64,000 bases of DNA, from contig NZ_CP050296.1 in the NCBI RefSeq assembly GCF_014189455.1, positions 6,692,001-6,756,000 on the forward strand, given 5' to 3'. Of the stretch, positions 47,929 to 60,746 are shown one piece after another; within the stretch, counting starts at the first letter, position 1, and each line of letters starts with the position of its first letter. The DNA comes from Mesorhizobium huakuii. GTDB taxonomy: Bacteria > Pseudomonadota > Alphaproteobacteria > Rhizobiales > Rhizobiaceae. The position numbers and the translations under genes were made by a program. Under the pieces are notes generated by a model. It made no database searches. It saw only the letters and a program-made list of their open reading frames with translations, and was not told where the DNA came from.

Positions 47929-49116
47929 TCAGAACGCGATCGCTGCGTAGAATATGGCGAAAAGCCCATCCAGGATGATGACGACGAAGATCGACTTCAC
48001 CACCGAGGCTGTCACGTGCTGGCCGAGCGATTCGGCGCTGCCGCCGACCTTCATACCTTCGACAGAGGCGATCGTGCCGATGATCATGGCCATGAAAGGC
48101 GCCTTGATCAGGCCGGCAAAAATGGTGCTGAGATCGATGGCGACGCGCAGTCGGTCGATAAACGCCGCTGGTGTGATGCCGGAATAAAGCCAGGCGGCGG
48201 CCATACCGCCCCCAAGTGCCGCGAAATTGGCGATGATGGTCAGGCAAGGCAACGCGATGACAAGCGCGACCAGGCGTGGAAACACCAGAACGCCGATCGG
48301 GTTGAGGCCGATGACCTTCAGCGCGTCGACCTCCTCGCGCATCTTCATCGAGCCGATCTCGGCGGTGATCGCGCTGCCGGAGCGGCCCGCAATCATGATT
48401 GCCGTCATCAGCACGCCGAGTTCGCGCAGGATCAGCACGCCGACCAGGTCAACGACAAGGAGGTCGGCACCGAAATAGCTGAGCTGGTAGGCGCCTTGCT
48501 GGGCAACGATGGCGCCGACGATCGCCGACATCAGCACCACCACCGGAATGGCGCCGACGCCCATGCGGTCGATCTGGTTGAAGATCGCCGCCGGGTTGAC
48601 GCCGTGGCCCCGCCCGAGCTTCATCTGCGCGCCGCGGATGGTGGCGCCAAGGATGTTCATGGAAGCAAGGAAGTCGTCGCGCATCTCGTAGACGCGCCGG
48701 CCTACCGCCTCCAGAGCCCGAATGACGATGTTGGGTGGCCGGGCCGGGCCGGATTCGGGTTCGCGCCGGACGGCCTCGCTGACGGCGTCGAGCAGGATGG
48801 ACGCGATCTCGCTTTGGCCTTGCAGACGGACCTCGACGTTCTTCTTTTCGAAAACGCTGACCAGCCGATCGATCAGCCACGCTCCGGCTGTGTCGATTTT
48901 CTCGATATGCGAAAGATCCAGCGCCAAGGTCTTGAAGCCGCTTCGTTTCTCGATTTTGCGCATGTCGGCGTCGATCAGCGCGACGGTCCGTGTCGTCCAG
49001 ATTCCGGAAAACGCGCAGCCGAGCACGCCGCCCTCCTCGCCGACCGCCACGTGCGGTTGGTGGTCAGCCTCCGAGGCGGTGGTGCCGCTTGCGTCGCGCT
49101 TGCCGATGGTCAACAT
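47929..49116 (-). CDS. mlaE: MlaE-type permease with N-terminal STAS domain
   Basis: 395 residues. The first ~110 residues form a STAS-like domain (LALDLSHIEKIDTAGAWLIDRL), as in MlaB, here fused in front of the MlaE permease (IPVVVLMSAIVGAIVAQQGAYQL, ELGVLMTAIMIAGRSGSAITAEIG). The conserved EIGSMKMREEVDALKVIG loop is the coupling helix to MlaF. The fusion means no separate mlaB gene is needed. ATG 49116 follows CAGGACG; a 20-residue extension upstream lacks homology. It opens the operon. Confidence 0.9.
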   Translation of the reverse strand: MLTIGKRDASGTTASEADHQPHVAVGEEGGVLGCAFSGIWTTRTVALIDADMRKIEKRSGFKTLALDLSHIEKIDTAGAWLIDRLVSVFEKKNVEVRLQGQSEIASILLDAVSEAVRREPESGPARPPNIVIRALEAVGRRVYEMRDDFLASMNILGATIRGAQMKLGRGHGVNPAAIFNQIDRMGVGAIPVVVLMSAIVGAIVAQQGAYQLSYFGADLLVVDLVGVLILRELGVLMTAIMIAGRSGSAITAEIGSMKMREEVDALKVIGLNPIGVLVFPRLVALVIALPCLTIIANFAALGGGMAAAWLYSGITPAAFIDRLRVAIDLSTIFAGLIKAPFMAMIIGTIASVEGMKVGGSAESLGQHVTASVVKSIFVVIILDGLFAIFYAAIAF

Positions 49117-49193
49117 GGCGTCCTGTTTAGCCTGATGGGTCCGACCTTGTCGATTTGCCGACGACCCTTCTCGCACAGCCGGAGCAGAAAAAT

Positions 49194-50175
49194 ATGGCGC
49201 GTGTCATTTCGGTTGAGGCCGAGCGTTTTCCGATCGCCGGCACCTTCACCATTTCGCGCGGCTCCAAGACCGAGGCCGAGGTCATCACCTGCACGATCAG
49301 CCAGGATGGTCACAATGGTCGCGGCGAATGCGTTCCCTACAAGCGCTATGGCGAGACCATGGACGGCGTGCATGCCGCGATCGAGGCCATGCGCGAACGG
49401 ATTGCCGGCGGCATTGACCGGACCGCCCTGCTCGACGCAATGCCGGCGGGAGCCGCGCGCAACGCCGTCGACTGCGCGCTATGGGACCTCGAAGCCAAGA
49501 TCAGTGGCCAGCCGGTGGCAAACGCAATCTCGCCGGCTCCGCTGCGTGCGCTCGAAACCGCCTACACGCTGTCGCTGGCCGAACCCGAAGCGATGGCGGC
49601 ACAGGCCCGCGCCAACGCCGGCCGGCCACTGCTGAAGGTCAAGATCGGCGGCGACAACGACATCGTTCGGATCCAGGCGGTGAGACAGGCCGCGCCTCAG
49701 AGCCGAATCATCCTTGATGCCAATGAGGGCTGGACTGACGACAACATCGTCGCAAAGCTCGCTTTTGCCGCGGAGCAAGGCATTGCGCTCGTCGAACAGC
49801 CCCTGCCCGCCGGCCGCGACGAAATCCTGCGCCACATCGCGCATCCGCTGCCGATCTGCGCCGACGAAAGCGTGCATGAGGCGAAGAACCTGGAAACGCT
49901 GGTCGGCCTCTACGACGCCGTCAACATCAAGCTCGACAAGTCTGGCGGGTTGACCGCAGCGCTCGTGCTGCGCGATCGTGCCCGGGAACTCGGTTTCGGC
50001 ATCATGGTCGGCTGCATGGTCGGCACGTCGCTGGCGATGGCGCCGGCGGTCCTGCTCGCCCAGGACGCCGATTTCGTCGATCTTGACGGTCCGCTGCTAC
50101 TTGCCCGCGACCGTGTGCCGGGGCTCGTCTACCAGGGTTCGCTCGTCTCCCCCCGGACCGGGCGCTTTGGGGCTG
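49194..50175 (+). CDS. Dipeptide (L-Ala-D/L-Glu) epimerase, enolase superfamily (3' frameshift)
   Basis: Interconverts L-Ala-D-Glu and L-Ala-L-Glu in murein recycling. About 327 residues rebuilt. Enolase-superfamily markers: KxK in LLKVKIGG, metal Asp/Glu in IILDANEGW, VEQPLP and CADESVHEA, and base Lys in VNIKLDKSGG. The end of the frame is disturbed: at the C run 50147-50152 one C is missing. Adding it restores the usual ending SPPDRALWG and a stop at 50173-50175; as written the frame runs to 50261. The ATG at 49194 follows GGAG. Divergent from mlaE. Confidence 0.85.
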
Positions 50176-51361
50176 AGCGGGCGGCAAGCCCGATCAGTAC
50201 CAGGCCGACGATCGCGATCGGGATCATCACCAGGAAACCGTCGACGCCGAGACGGTCATAGAGCGGGCCGGAAGCCAGCGTAACGGCAGCCATGAAGAAG
50301 CCGTTGAAGAAATAGGCGATGCCTTGCGCGGCACCCGTGCGCTCTTCGGAGACGGTCTCGGCGATCATTCTCTGCAGGCCGATGAGCACCATTGCGACAG
50401 ACACCGAATGCAGCGACTGCACGGCGAAGAAGCCGGGGATGCCAAGGCCGAGCGGCCATACCAGGGGAAAGATAATCCAGCGCACGATCGAACCGATGCC
50501 GGCGATCACCATCACCTTGACGACCGACACGGAGGCGAAAATGCGATTGAAAAACAAAAACATGCAGACTTCGGACACGACGCCCCAGGCCCACAGCAGG
50601 CCGACGATGGAATCGCTGATGCCGATCGATTTCCAGTAGATGGAAACGAAGCCGTAGAGGAAGGCGTGGCTGGCGGTGATGATGCCGACGCCAAAGGTGA
50701 AGTAGAGGAAATAGGCATTGAACAGGCTCGGCGCCGCATGCTGGATTTCCGCCGCCGATAGCGGTGAGGCCTTGCGCGGCCGCCCCATGCGCGGTGCCAG
50801 CAACCCTGCGACGAGGGCTGCGCCAAGGGCAAGGAATATGATCACCGGAACGGCTTGAGGACCGGTGGCCGCCAGGATGAAGCCGCCCGCGACATTGGCG
50901 CAAAGATAGCAGATCGACCCCCACTTGCGCATGCTCGCGTAGTTCGAGCCGAAGCGCCGCACGCCCGAAAGTGCCAGCGAATCGGCGATCGGCGATTGTG
51001 GCGTCCAGACAATGGTCAGCGCCAGCGATACCGCCAGCACCATCGCGTAGGTCGGCGTCAGGAAATAACCCGCCGAGAGCAACAGCGAGGCTGCCACCAG
51101 CGCGACATAGACATTGGCGCGGTCTCTCGCCCGATCGGCGAGCGTCGTCAGCAGCGGTGTCGTCACCACGCGCAGGAACATCGGCGCCGCCAGGATGACC
51201 GCGATCTGCTCGGCGTGAAACCCTTTGGCCTGCAGCCAGAGCGGAAAATAGGGCAGATGCGTGCCGAGCGATATGAACAGCGTGCCGAAAATCAGGCTCA
51301 TGCGCAGCTCGAAATGGCGCGGCTTGACAAGTTGTTCGGGCGAAAGCGGCGGCAGGGACAT
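50129..51361 (-). CDS. MFS transporter, MFS_1-like (HcaT / PPP family)
   Basis: About 410 residues with roughly twelve membrane segments. The N-terminal LSLIFGTLFISLGTHLPYFPLWLQAKGF and the regularly spaced motifs around DRARDRANVYVALVAASL and SNYASMRKWGSICYLCANVAGG match MFS_1_like transporters, related to 3-phenylpropionate permease HcaT; the substrate is not certain. Its last ~15 residues overlap the epimerase 3' end, and the same C-run indel would alter them. ATG 51361 follows GGAT. Convergent with the epimerase. Confidence 0.82.
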   Translation of the reverse strand: MSLPPLSPEQLVKPRHFELRMSLIFGTLFISLGTHLPYFPLWLQAKGFHAEQIAVILAAPMFLRVVTTPLLTTLADRARDRANVYVALVAASLLLSAGYFLTPTYAMVLAVSLALTIVWTPQSPIADSLALSGVRRFGSNYASMRKWGSICYLCANVAGGFILAATGPQAVPVIIFLALGAALVAGLLAPRMGRPRKASPLSAAEIQHAAPSLFNAYFLYFTFGVGIITASHAFLYGFVSIYWKSIGISDSIVGLLWAWGVVSEVCMFLFFNRIFASVSVVKVMVIAGIGSIVRWIIFPLVWPLGLGIPGFFAVQSLHSVSVAMVLIGLQRMIAETVSEERTGAAQGIAYFFNGFFMAAVTLASGPLYDRLGVDGFLVMIPIAIVGLVLIGLAARSAPKRPVRGETSEPW

Positions 51362-51486
51362 GAATCGATCCAATTACGCCGCGTACGATCGGCCGGCGAC
51401 GTAGATCGATCCCTTAACATGGCGGAAAACCAGACGAAACCGGCTGGACTAATCGATTGACGCTTAAAACGGTCGCAACCTTGGCA

Positions 51487-52302
51487 TCAGGCCGCCTGCC
51501 CGACCCGATCCTCGATGAGCATCGGGATGAAAGGTTCGTCAAACGACTCCGGCAGCACCTGCGCCCAGGTCAGGATTTCCATCCGGCCATCGAAGTGCTC
51601 GACCACGGCCGTGCAGCTTTCCACCCAGTCGCCGGTGTTGATGTACTGGACATCGCCGAAATTCTCGATGGCGGCATGGTGGATATGGCCGCAGATGATG
51701 CCGTCGACATGCGAGCGGCGCGCTTCTTCCGCAAGCATGGTCTGGAACGAGCCGATGAAGTTCACTGCTTTCTTGACGTTGACCTTGGCCCAGGACGAGA
51801 ACGACCAGTAAGGCAGGCCGAGCAATTGGCGCAGCCGCGTCACCACGCGGTTGACGATCATCGCGGCGTCATAGGCGTGGTCGCCGAGATAGGCGAGCCA
51901 GCGCGCGTTGTGCACCACGGTGTCGAACTGGTCGCCATGGATGACGAGCAGGCGCTTGCCGTCGGCTGTTTCATGGATGGCGCGGTCGGCAACGACGATG
52001 CCGCCGAAATGCACGCCCTGGAACTGGCGGGCGAATTCGTCGTGGTTGCCGGCGATATAGGTGATCGAGGCGCCCTTGCGTGCCTTGCGCAGCAATTTCT
52101 GCACGACGTCATTGTGGCTTTGCGGCCAGTGCCAGCTGCGCCGCAGCCGCCAGCCATCGACGATGTCACCGACCAGATAGATGATGTCGGCGTCGTGGTA
52201 GCGTAGGAAATCGATCAGGAAGTCGGCCTTCGCCGCCTTCGAGCCGAGATGGACGTCGGAAATGAACATGCTGCGGAAAGTGCGGGGCTCTTGGCCTGAC
52301 AT
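51487..52302 (-). CDS. LpxH-like metallophosphoesterase (UDP-2,3-diacylglucosamine hydrolase family)
   Basis: 271 residues. A calcineurin-type metal site is visible in order: FISDVHLGSKAAKADFL, VGDIVDGWRLR, GNHDEFARQF, VIHGDQFD and CGHIHHAAIENFG. LpxH cleaves UDP-diacylglucosamine in lipid A synthesis; many alphaproteobacteria use LpxI, so this could be a paralogue with another phosphodiester substrate. ATG 52302 begins MSGQEPRTFRSMF; an upstream extension lacks homology. Divergent from the SDR gene. Confidence 0.8.
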   Translation of the reverse strand: MSGQEPRTFRSMFISDVHLGSKAAKADFLIDFLRYHDADIIYLVGDIVDGWRLRRSWHWPQSHNDVVQKLLRKARKGASITYIAGNHDEFARQFQGVHFGGIVVADRAIHETADGKRLLVIHGDQFDTVVHNARWLAYLGDHAYDAAMIVNRVVTRLRQLLGLPYWSFSSWAKVNVKKAVNFIGSFQTMLAEEARRSHVDGIICGHIHHAAIENFGDVQYINTGDWVESCTAVVEHFDGRMEILTWAQVLPESFDEPFIPMLIEDRVGQAA

Positions 52303-52421
52303 CGCGATTTCACCCTTGCTTTCAAGCAGCCTATGCCCCGATTCATGCAACAACCGTATGACGGTTGCGATTGGTCCAGCCTAAGGACTAGCTTGCCGGG
52401 CAAATCACAGGAGAAATCGTC

Positions 52422-53201
52422 ATGGATCTCGGTATCCGCGGGAAGAAGGCCATCGTCTGTGCTTCGAGCAAGGGTCTTGGAAAAGGCTGCGCCATGGCGC
52501 TGGCCGAAGCCGGTTGTGACATCGTCGTCAATGGCCGCAATGCCGAACTGGTGGCGAAAACCGCCACGGAGCTGCGCGAGCGCTATGGCGTGACGGTAAC
52601 GGAAGTCGTCGGCGACGTCTCCAAGCCAGAAGTGCAGAAGGCGCTGCTCGCCGCCTGCCCGGAACCCGATATCCTGGTCAACAACAATGGCGGCCCGCCG
52701 CTGCGCGATTTCCGCGAACTCGACCGCGCCAAGATCCTTGAAGGTGTCACCCAGAACATGGTGACGCCGATCGAGCTGGTGCAGGCCGTCCTCGACGGCA
52801 TGGCCAAGCGCGGCTTCGGCCGCATCGTCAACATCACCTCGCTCTCGGTCTATGTTCCCATCCCTGGCCTCGACCTGTCGTCGGGCGCGCGCGCCGGCCT
52901 GACCTCTTTCCTTGCGGGCGTCGCGCGAACGGTGATCGACCGCAATGTCACCATCAACAGTCTTCTGCCGGGCAAGCTCGACACCGACCGTCTGCGCGGC
53001 CCGCATGAGGCCGGCACTGTCGAGGACCCCGCCGCTGCCGCCGCGCGCAAGACCCGTATCAGCGCCGACGTGCCCGCCAAGCGGCTCGGCACGCCGGAAG
53101 AATTCGGCCAGATCTGCGCCTTCCTGTGCTCGGTCCATGCCGGCTATCTCACGGGCCAGAACATACCGGTCGACGGCGGTCTCTATGTCAGCGCCTTCTG
53201 A
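52422..53201 (+). CDS. SDR-family protein lacking the catalytic Tyr and Lys
   Basis: 259 residues, Rossmann fold. NAD(P) motif CASSKGLGKG near residues 13-22 and NNNG (87-90) are kept, as is Ser140 in NITS. Where YxxxK should follow (13 residues later) the sequence is SSGAR (Ser153, Arg157), so classical oxidoreductase chemistry is not expected. Such SDRs of the FabG-like / atypical type are known in proteobacteria. The C-terminal TGQNIPVDGGLYVSAF is normal. CAGGAGAAA precedes the ATG. Confidence 0.85.
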   Translation: MDLGIRGKKAIVCASSKGLGKGCAMALAEAGCDIVVNGRNAELVAKTATELRERYGVTVTEVVGDVSKPEVQKALLAACPEPDILVNNNGGPPLRDFRELDRAKILEGVTQNMVTPIELVQAVLDGMAKRGFGRIVNITSLSVYVPIPGLDLSSGARAGLTSFLAGVARTVIDRNVTINSLLPGKLDTDRLRGPHEAGTVEDPAAAAARKTRISADVPAKRLGTPEEFGQICAFLCSVHAGYLTGQNIPVDGGLYVSAF

Positions 53202-53377
53202 TCGAAAGGTCCGTTAAGCGGCAGGACTCATCTGGCATGAAACAGCCGTAAGCATCTGACATATCGTGATTTTTGACGTGCCGGCACTTAAAGCTGTCGG
53301 CGCGTCAATTAGCGTCGCGAAAAACCTTGGCCGCATGCTAAAAGGACTCCCGAAGCAGGTTTCGAGGGAGCGGCCGC

Positions 53378-55702
<2,325 letters not shown>

Positions 55703-55886
55703 GCCGGCGCCTGCAGGTTCTGCCTGGGGCCGTTCTCCCATAGGCCAGCAACCGCCTCGTTCCAAAACCGGAGTGTTGCCGGCCAGCAACTTGCGATTGC
55801 GGAAATTCGGCCTTGGCCGGAAGCGGATTTCACAGGGAATGCCGACCTGATATGGTCGTGCCATCTGATTTGACGGCGAGGACGTC

Positions 55887-56567
55887 GTGAAGGGCCTGTT
55901 GCTCGCATCCGCATTGTTGTCGCTGATCAGCGGGCAAGCTCTGGCCGCGGATGCCATCAGTGCCGAGCCTGCAACCGTTCACGACTGGTCCGGCGTCTAT
56001 GTCGGCGGGCAAATTGGCTATGGTTTCGGCAGGACCGACGCAACTTACAATTTGCCGAACACCCCGACAATCCGAGGCTCGCAGGACTACGATACCGATG
56101 GTTTCCTGGGCGGCGTCCAGTTCGGCTACAACTACCAGGTCAACTCGGCTGTTCTGGGCGTCGAGGCTGATTTTTCCGGAGCCGACATCAAGGGGCACTC
56201 CGACGAGATCCATCTCGGCGCAGGCGATACTTACGACACCAAGGTGGACTGGTTTGGAACGCTGCGCGCGAGGGCCGGCTATGCGTTCGATCGTACCCTG
56301 ATCTACGGCACCGGTGGGTTGGCGTTTGGCAGCATCGAAAACCGGTATCTCGACGGTCCCTCGAACAGCTTTTCCGAGAAGAACACCAAGGTCGGCTGGA
56401 CCGTTGGCGCCGGACTCGAGCAGGCGATCTCGGACCATTGGTCGGCGAAGTTCGAATACCAGTATGTCGACCTGCGGGACCAGACCATCGACTATGCCCC
56501 GAACTCCAACACCACGTTCGACAACACGTTCAACGCGGTCAAGATCGGCATGAACTACAAGTTCTGA
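55887..56567 (+). CDS. Outer-membrane beta-barrel protein (Omp25/Omp31-like)
   Basis: 226 residues with signal peptide (LLLASALLSLISGQALAAD). The mature protein has alternating strands such as WSGVYVGGQIGYGFGRTDATY and WFGTLRARAGYAFDRTLIYGTGGLAFG and ends in Phe (MNYKF), the outer-membrane targeting signal. This is the surface-antigen family common in Rhizobiales and Brucella. Starts at GTG 55887 with GAGGAC upstream. Monocistronic. Confidence 0.85.
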   Translation: MKGLLLASALLSLISGQALAADAISAEPATVHDWSGVYVGGQIGYGFGRTDATYNLPNTPTIRGSQDYDTDGFLGGVQFGYNYQVNSAVLGVEADFSGADIKGHSDEIHLGAGDTYDTKVDWFGTLRARAGYAFDRTLIYGTGGLAFGSIENRYLDGPSNSFSEKNTKVGWTVGAGLEQAISDHWSAKFEYQYVDLRDQTIDYAPNSNTTFDNTFNAVKIGMNYKF

Positions 56568-56727
56568 CAACCAGCCGAAGCGGTCTATCCGTTGTTGCTC
56601 GGCGGATTGAACTCGCCCAATGCCGCGACCAAAGGGCTTTCGGCCAACCACAAGATAGCATCCGAAATAGACGATTAACCGCGAACGGGGTAGCTTGGCG
56701 ACCACAGGCAAGCGGGATTTGAGGCGG

Positions 56728-57933
56728 ATGACAAGCGCAGGGTTGAAGCGGGCGCATGCTGCCATGCTGCTTGGCCTGTTGCTGTCCGGCGCCACCATCA
56801 CCGAACCACAGGCCGCCTCGCGGGTTTGCCGTCAGTTGGAGGCCGATCTTGCCGCCGCTTCGCGCGGCGGTGGCGGTGGCCCGGCCATAATCCGGAGATA
56901 CGATGCCGCGATCGACCGGCAGCGCGAACAGATCGCGAAGGCCCGCGACCAGGCAAGCGATGCCGGTTGCGGGTTTTCGCTGTTTTCCCGCAACATCAAT
57001 CGATGCGCCGGGCTCAACGCCACCATCGATCGCATGAACGCCAATCTCGACAGTCTGCAGGCCAAGCGTGACCGGCTCGCCGGCGGCGGATCACGCCGCG
57101 ACCGTGGCCGCATCCTGGCCGCGCTCGACGCCAATGGCTGCCGCGACGACACGGTTGCGCCGCGCCACGCGCCGCTGCAGGAAGCGGACCGAGGAGAAGA
57201 AGACGGCAACGCGAACCTGTTCAACCAGCTTTTCGGCAACGACAGCCAGCAGAGTGACACACTTGACCAGCCCGATGATGCAGGCGAGGAGCGCAATGTC
57301 CGTCGCGTCCTGAACCTGCCCGACATTCCGGACTTTCCGAGCACCGGCGGCGAGTTTCACACCACCTGCGTGCGCACCTGCGACGGCTATTTCTTCCCGA
57401 TGTCGAACGCTGCCTCGACGAGCGATTTCGAGCGCGACCAGAAGAATTGCGAATCGAGCTGCCCCGGTACCGAGATGCAGGTCTTCTATTCGCGTGGCAT
57501 GGACGACGATTCCGCCTCGATGACGTCATCCGTCACCGGCAGGCCTTACAGCGAATTGCCGACCGCCTATCTCTACAAGCAGTCCAACATGTCGCGGCCG
57601 CCGGCTTGCGGCTGCAACGCCGCTCAGAATTTCCAGATCATTGGCGGCAACCCGCCGTCCCCGCAGCAGTCCCAGCCGGAAACGGACGCGGCACCGTTCG
57701 TTCCCGTGCCGGCCGCCAAGCCCGATCCGGGCGCCGACCCGGAGACGTTGGCCAATATGCAAGGCGGGCTCGACCGCGAAGCCATCAAGCGGCTTTCCGC
57801 CAAGCCGGTGACGTCGCCGGTCTCCGCCCTGCCGCCGGAGCAGCGCAAGGTCAGGGTCGTCGGGCCAACGTTCCTTCCCGACCCATCAGCGGCAATAAAT
57901 CTGCAAGCTCCGGCCCCGAAGGCAGTCCAGTAA
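56728..57933 (+). CDS. DUF2865 domain exported protein
   Basis: 401 residues. A signal peptide ([20 protein letters not shown]) is followed by a helical stretch ([19 protein letters not shown]), a variable region and a Cys-rich core: [47 protein letters not shown], characteristic of DUF2865 and probably disulfide-linked. The C-terminus is proline-rich. ATG 56728 follows GAGGCGG; a TTG 33 bases earlier is less likely. Its last 83 bases overlap gltX, which converges on it. Confidence 0.8.
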   Translation: MTSAGLKRAHAAMLLGLLLSGATITEPQAASRVCRQLEADLAAASRGGGGGPAIIRRYDAAIDRQREQIAKARDQASDAGCGFSLFSRNINRCAGLNATIDRMNANLDSLQAKRDRLAGGGSRRDRGRILAALDANGCRDDTVAPRHAPLQEADRGEEDGNANLFNQLFGNDSQQSDTLDQPDDAGEERNVRRVLNLPDIPDFPSTGGEFHTTCVRTCDGYFFPMSNAASTSDFERDQKNCESSCPGTEMQVFYSRGMDDDSASMTSSVTGRPYSELPTAYLYKQSNMSRPPACGCNAAQNFQIIGGNPPSPQQSQPETDAAPFVPVPAAKPDPGADPETLANMQGGLDREAIKRLSAKPVTSPVSALPPEQRKVRVVGPTFLPDPSAAINLQAPAPKAVQ

Positions 57934-59224
57934 GCGCAAGCCTCAGCGGCATGAACAGCCCCTTGCCGTTGCGCCCGGTCGCTTCCCTGATTTTGCCGGT
58001 CCAATCCTTCCAGACCGTGCCGTTCCAGGGCTCTTCGGGCAGGATATCGAAGGCTTGATGCAGAAAATCGCGGTCGTCGGCCGAAAATTCGGACCGCTCC
58101 TGCGGCCCCTCGCGCAGGATGCGCCACCAGCCCACAGCATCGGCAAGACGGTCGAGATTGCCGCGCACCGCCAGCCAGAACGGCTCGGCCTGTTCGCCGG
58201 AGATGCCAAGCACCATCAGCCTGTCGCGCGCCTCGTCGAACGGCATATGGTGCAGCAGCACGCGGTTGAGCACGAACAATTCGTCGGGATCGAACTTTGC
58301 CGATGATTTCGAGGTCGCGGCCGGGTCGAAATGGCTGGCGAGTTCAATCAAATCATGCGCGGCCGCGACATTCTCCGAGGTGCCGACCAGCACGGCGAGC
58401 GACGCGACGGCCATCGGCTCGATGCCGTCCTCGCGCAGGCTTTCGATGGAAAGCGCCCCGGTGCGCTTCGACAGCCCCTCGCCCGACACGGTAGTCAAAA
58501 GATTGTGGTGGCCGAAGACAGGCGGCTCGGCGCCCAGCGCCTTGAACAGCGCGATCTGGACGCCGGTGTTGGTGACATGGTCGTCACCGCGGATGACATG
58601 GCTGACGCCCATCTCGATGTCATCGACGACGGACGGCAGCGTGTAGAGATAGGTGCCGTCCTCGCGCACCAGAACCGGGTCGGACAGCGAGGCCAGATCG
58701 ACCGTTTCCTCGCCGCGCACCAGATCGTTCCAGTGGACCTCGGTGCGCTCCGGCTGCAGCGGATCCCCAGTGAAATTGGGCAGCAGGAAGCGCCAGTGCG
58801 GCCGGCGCCCGTCAGACTGGTATTCGGCCACCTGCTCATGTGTCAGCGCCAAGGCCTCGCGGCCATAGACCGGCGGCAGGCCGCGCGTGCGGCGCACTTT
58901 TCGCCGGAGATCGAGTTCTTCCGGGGTTTCGTAGCAGGCGTAGAGAACGCCCGCAGCCTTCAGCCGCTCGACCGCCGCGTCATAGACCTCGAAGCGTCGC
59001 GACTGATATTCGGTGGCATCCGGGAAAATACCCAGCCAATGCAGGTCATAGAGGATGGCGTCGGCGAATTCCTGCTTCGAGCGGGCGATGTCGGTGTCGT
59101 CGAAGCGCTGGATGAAGCGGCCCTTGTTGTTGAGCGCAAACAGCCAGTTGAACAGAGCGGTGCGCGCATTGCCGATATGGATGCGGCCGGTCGGTGACGG
59201 GGCGAAACGAACGGTAACTGTCAT
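57851..59224 (-). CDS. gltX: Glutamyl-tRNA synthetase GltX
   Basis: Charges tRNA(Glu) (and often tRNA(Gln) in alphaproteobacteria). 457 residues. HIGH-type motif [15 protein letters not shown] (HIGN at 16-19); the KMSKS motif is GLSKR at 250-254, a variant common in this group; tRNA-binding [20 protein letters not shown] zinc-binding cluster is reduced (few Cys: [16 protein letters not shown]). Many alphaproteobacteria carry two GltX proteins; this is one of them. Start at ATG 59224; the longer upstream frame lacks homology. Its 3' end overlaps the DUF2865 gene by 83 bases. Confidence 0.9.
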   Translation of the reverse strand: MTVTVRFAPSPTGRIHIGNARTALFNWLFALNNKGRFIQRFDDTDIARSKQEFADAILYDLHWLGIFPDATEYQSRRFEVYDAAVERLKAAGVLYACYETPEELDLRRKVRRTRGLPPVYGREALALTHEQVAEYQSDGRRPHWRFLLPNFTGDPLQPERTEVHWNDLVRGEETVDLASLSDPVLVREDGTYLYTLPSVVDDIEMGVSHVIRGDDHVTNTGVQIALFKALGAEPPVFGHHNLLTTVSGEGLSKRTGALSIESLREDGIEPMAVASLAVLVGTSENVAAAHDLIELASHFDPAATSKSSAKFDPDELFVLNRVLLHHMPFDEARDRLMVLGISGEQAEPFWLAVRGNLDRLADAVGWWRILREGPQERSEFSADDRDFLHQAFDILPEEPWNGTVWKDWTGKIREATGRNGKGLFMPLRLALTGLPSGPELADLLPLMGREGTLARRP

Positions 59225-59372
59225 GAGCGGGGCGTACCGGATGCCTTTGTGATTGACAAGATGCGCCCCCGCGCTGCTCGGCACACATAGAACATGACGC
59301 ACGCGATGAAAAGACCAAGGCCATGCGAGGCGCTTGGCTCCTTGTCCGACCAGATCAGGTCGTTGAAGGCGA

Positions 59373-60554
59373 TCAGTGGCCGAAGTCGTCGGAACTGAGA
59401 CGGGTCCAGCGGTCGCCCATCAAGCCGCCGATAAAGATGTCGCCGGAACGCACCGCTTCCGCAACCTCGGGAATGCGTGAGCGGACCATCGTTCCCCCGG
59501 CATAGCGGAAGAAAACATTCTTATAGCTGAAGAGTTGCGGCATGAATCTGCTCTGCGCTTGCCCGATGATGCCTGCGCAGCCCATATTCCACGCGTCCGC
59601 GATAAGGCCATCCAGCGTTGCGCCCCAGTGAGATCCGGAGGCCTGGATTTGCAGCAGGTTCGCGATGCCGCCGGCTTGACCGTAGAAAGCGTAGCAGCCG
59701 AGCATCTTACCAGCTTCGTCGTAGGTCCCGCCGAAATGAAGGGGACCGTCGGCCCGCTTCTCGGCCGCCAATGCCAGCAGCCGTGGCAGTTCCCCATCTT
59801 GCCAACGCGGCCGAAGCGCGTAATCGGACATAAGCGTCGGCAACCGCGCCGCAAATTGCGCGGCATCCATCGGCTCGCGATGCACCCGGTGTGACGAGGC
59901 ATGCTGGACGGACGGCTCGAACCTTTTTCTCGTAAAAGGATCGAATGCCTTGGCGCAAGGATCGAATACAAAGCGAGACAGGCCCGGCCATTTACCGCGC
60001 ACCACGGCGGAGGCCACCGCGGCCGGGCGGAAAATGCGGGTCCATCCCAGACAATGCACCGGCAGGAGTTGGTATTTCAACGGACGCGCGAAGGCCAGGG
60101 ATACCCGGTTGGCCGAATCGGTCAGGTGCAGATCGAATTCGCCTTGATGCACGGCGCGCAGCAATTGCGGTCCGGCCGAGCCGTGATCGGTGCCGGTGTC
60201 GGCCATGAGCGGACCGATGATCGCGGCTTTCAATTCCGTTCCGTTGAGCTCGTAGCGGGCTTTCAGGACACCGAGGAAGCCACCGAGATCGCCCTGTGGG
60301 TTGATCTGGACAAGAGCGATGCTCTCACCGGACTGGCCGGCAGGGTCAAGATAGATCTTTCTCATATACTCGGCCGTCTCCGCGATCGCGCGATCAAGGA
60401 GATGACGCCGACGCCGGCGAAACTTCGTCAGAAAGAGTGCGGCGACGCGCTCGAGATCTTCGGCAGCTAGCGGCCGAACCGAGCCGTGGTGGGTCGCCAG
60501 CACCGACGGCGCGGCCACCTTTTCCACACCGATATCTTCGGAAGCAAGATGCAT
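59373..60554 (-). CDS. Protein with two GNAT-like acyltransferase regions, function unknown
   Basis: 393 residues. Region 1 (about 25-190) contains [22 protein letters not shown] and [28 protein letters not shown]; region 2 (about 230-380) contains [54 protein letters not shown]. Both have the beta-strand then helix order of GNAT folds, but without a clear RGxG acetyl-CoA motif. It may acylate a polysaccharide or small molecule; this is speculation. Single gene between gltX and the ABC exporter. Confidence 0.45.
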   Translation of the reverse strand: MHLASEDIGVEKVAAPSVLATHHGSVRPLAAEDLERVAALFLTKFRRRRRHLLDRAIAETAEYMRKIYLDPAGQSGESIALVQINPQGDLGGFLGVLKARYELNGTELKAAIIGPLMADTGTDHGSAGPQLLRAVHQGEFDLHLTDSANRVSLAFARPLKYQLLPVHCLGWTRIFRPAAVASAVVRGKWPGLSRFVFDPCAKAFDPFTRKRFEPSVQHASSHRVHREPMDAAQFAARLPTLMSDYALRPRWQDGELPRLLALAAEKRADGPLHFGGTYDEAGKMLGCYAFYGQAGGIANLLQIQASGSHWGATLDGLIADAWNMGCAGIIGQAQSRFMPQLFSYKNVFFRYAGGTMVRSRIPEVAEAVRSGDIFIGGLMGDRWTRLSSDDFGH

Positions 60555-60746
60555 CGTGAAGCCGAAATCCTGCGCTGACCAATCTGATCCCAGAGTACGG
60601 GCTTACGCCCCCTGGGTTGCTTTTGAGTAAATATGCAGCAACCAGTGGTAGAAAAGACGTGTTGTGCCCTGGCATCATAAACAACGTCTAAACTACCGGG
60701 ATGCCGCAAGATGCCGCGTAGGTCACTCTAGCTGACAGCGCCTGAT

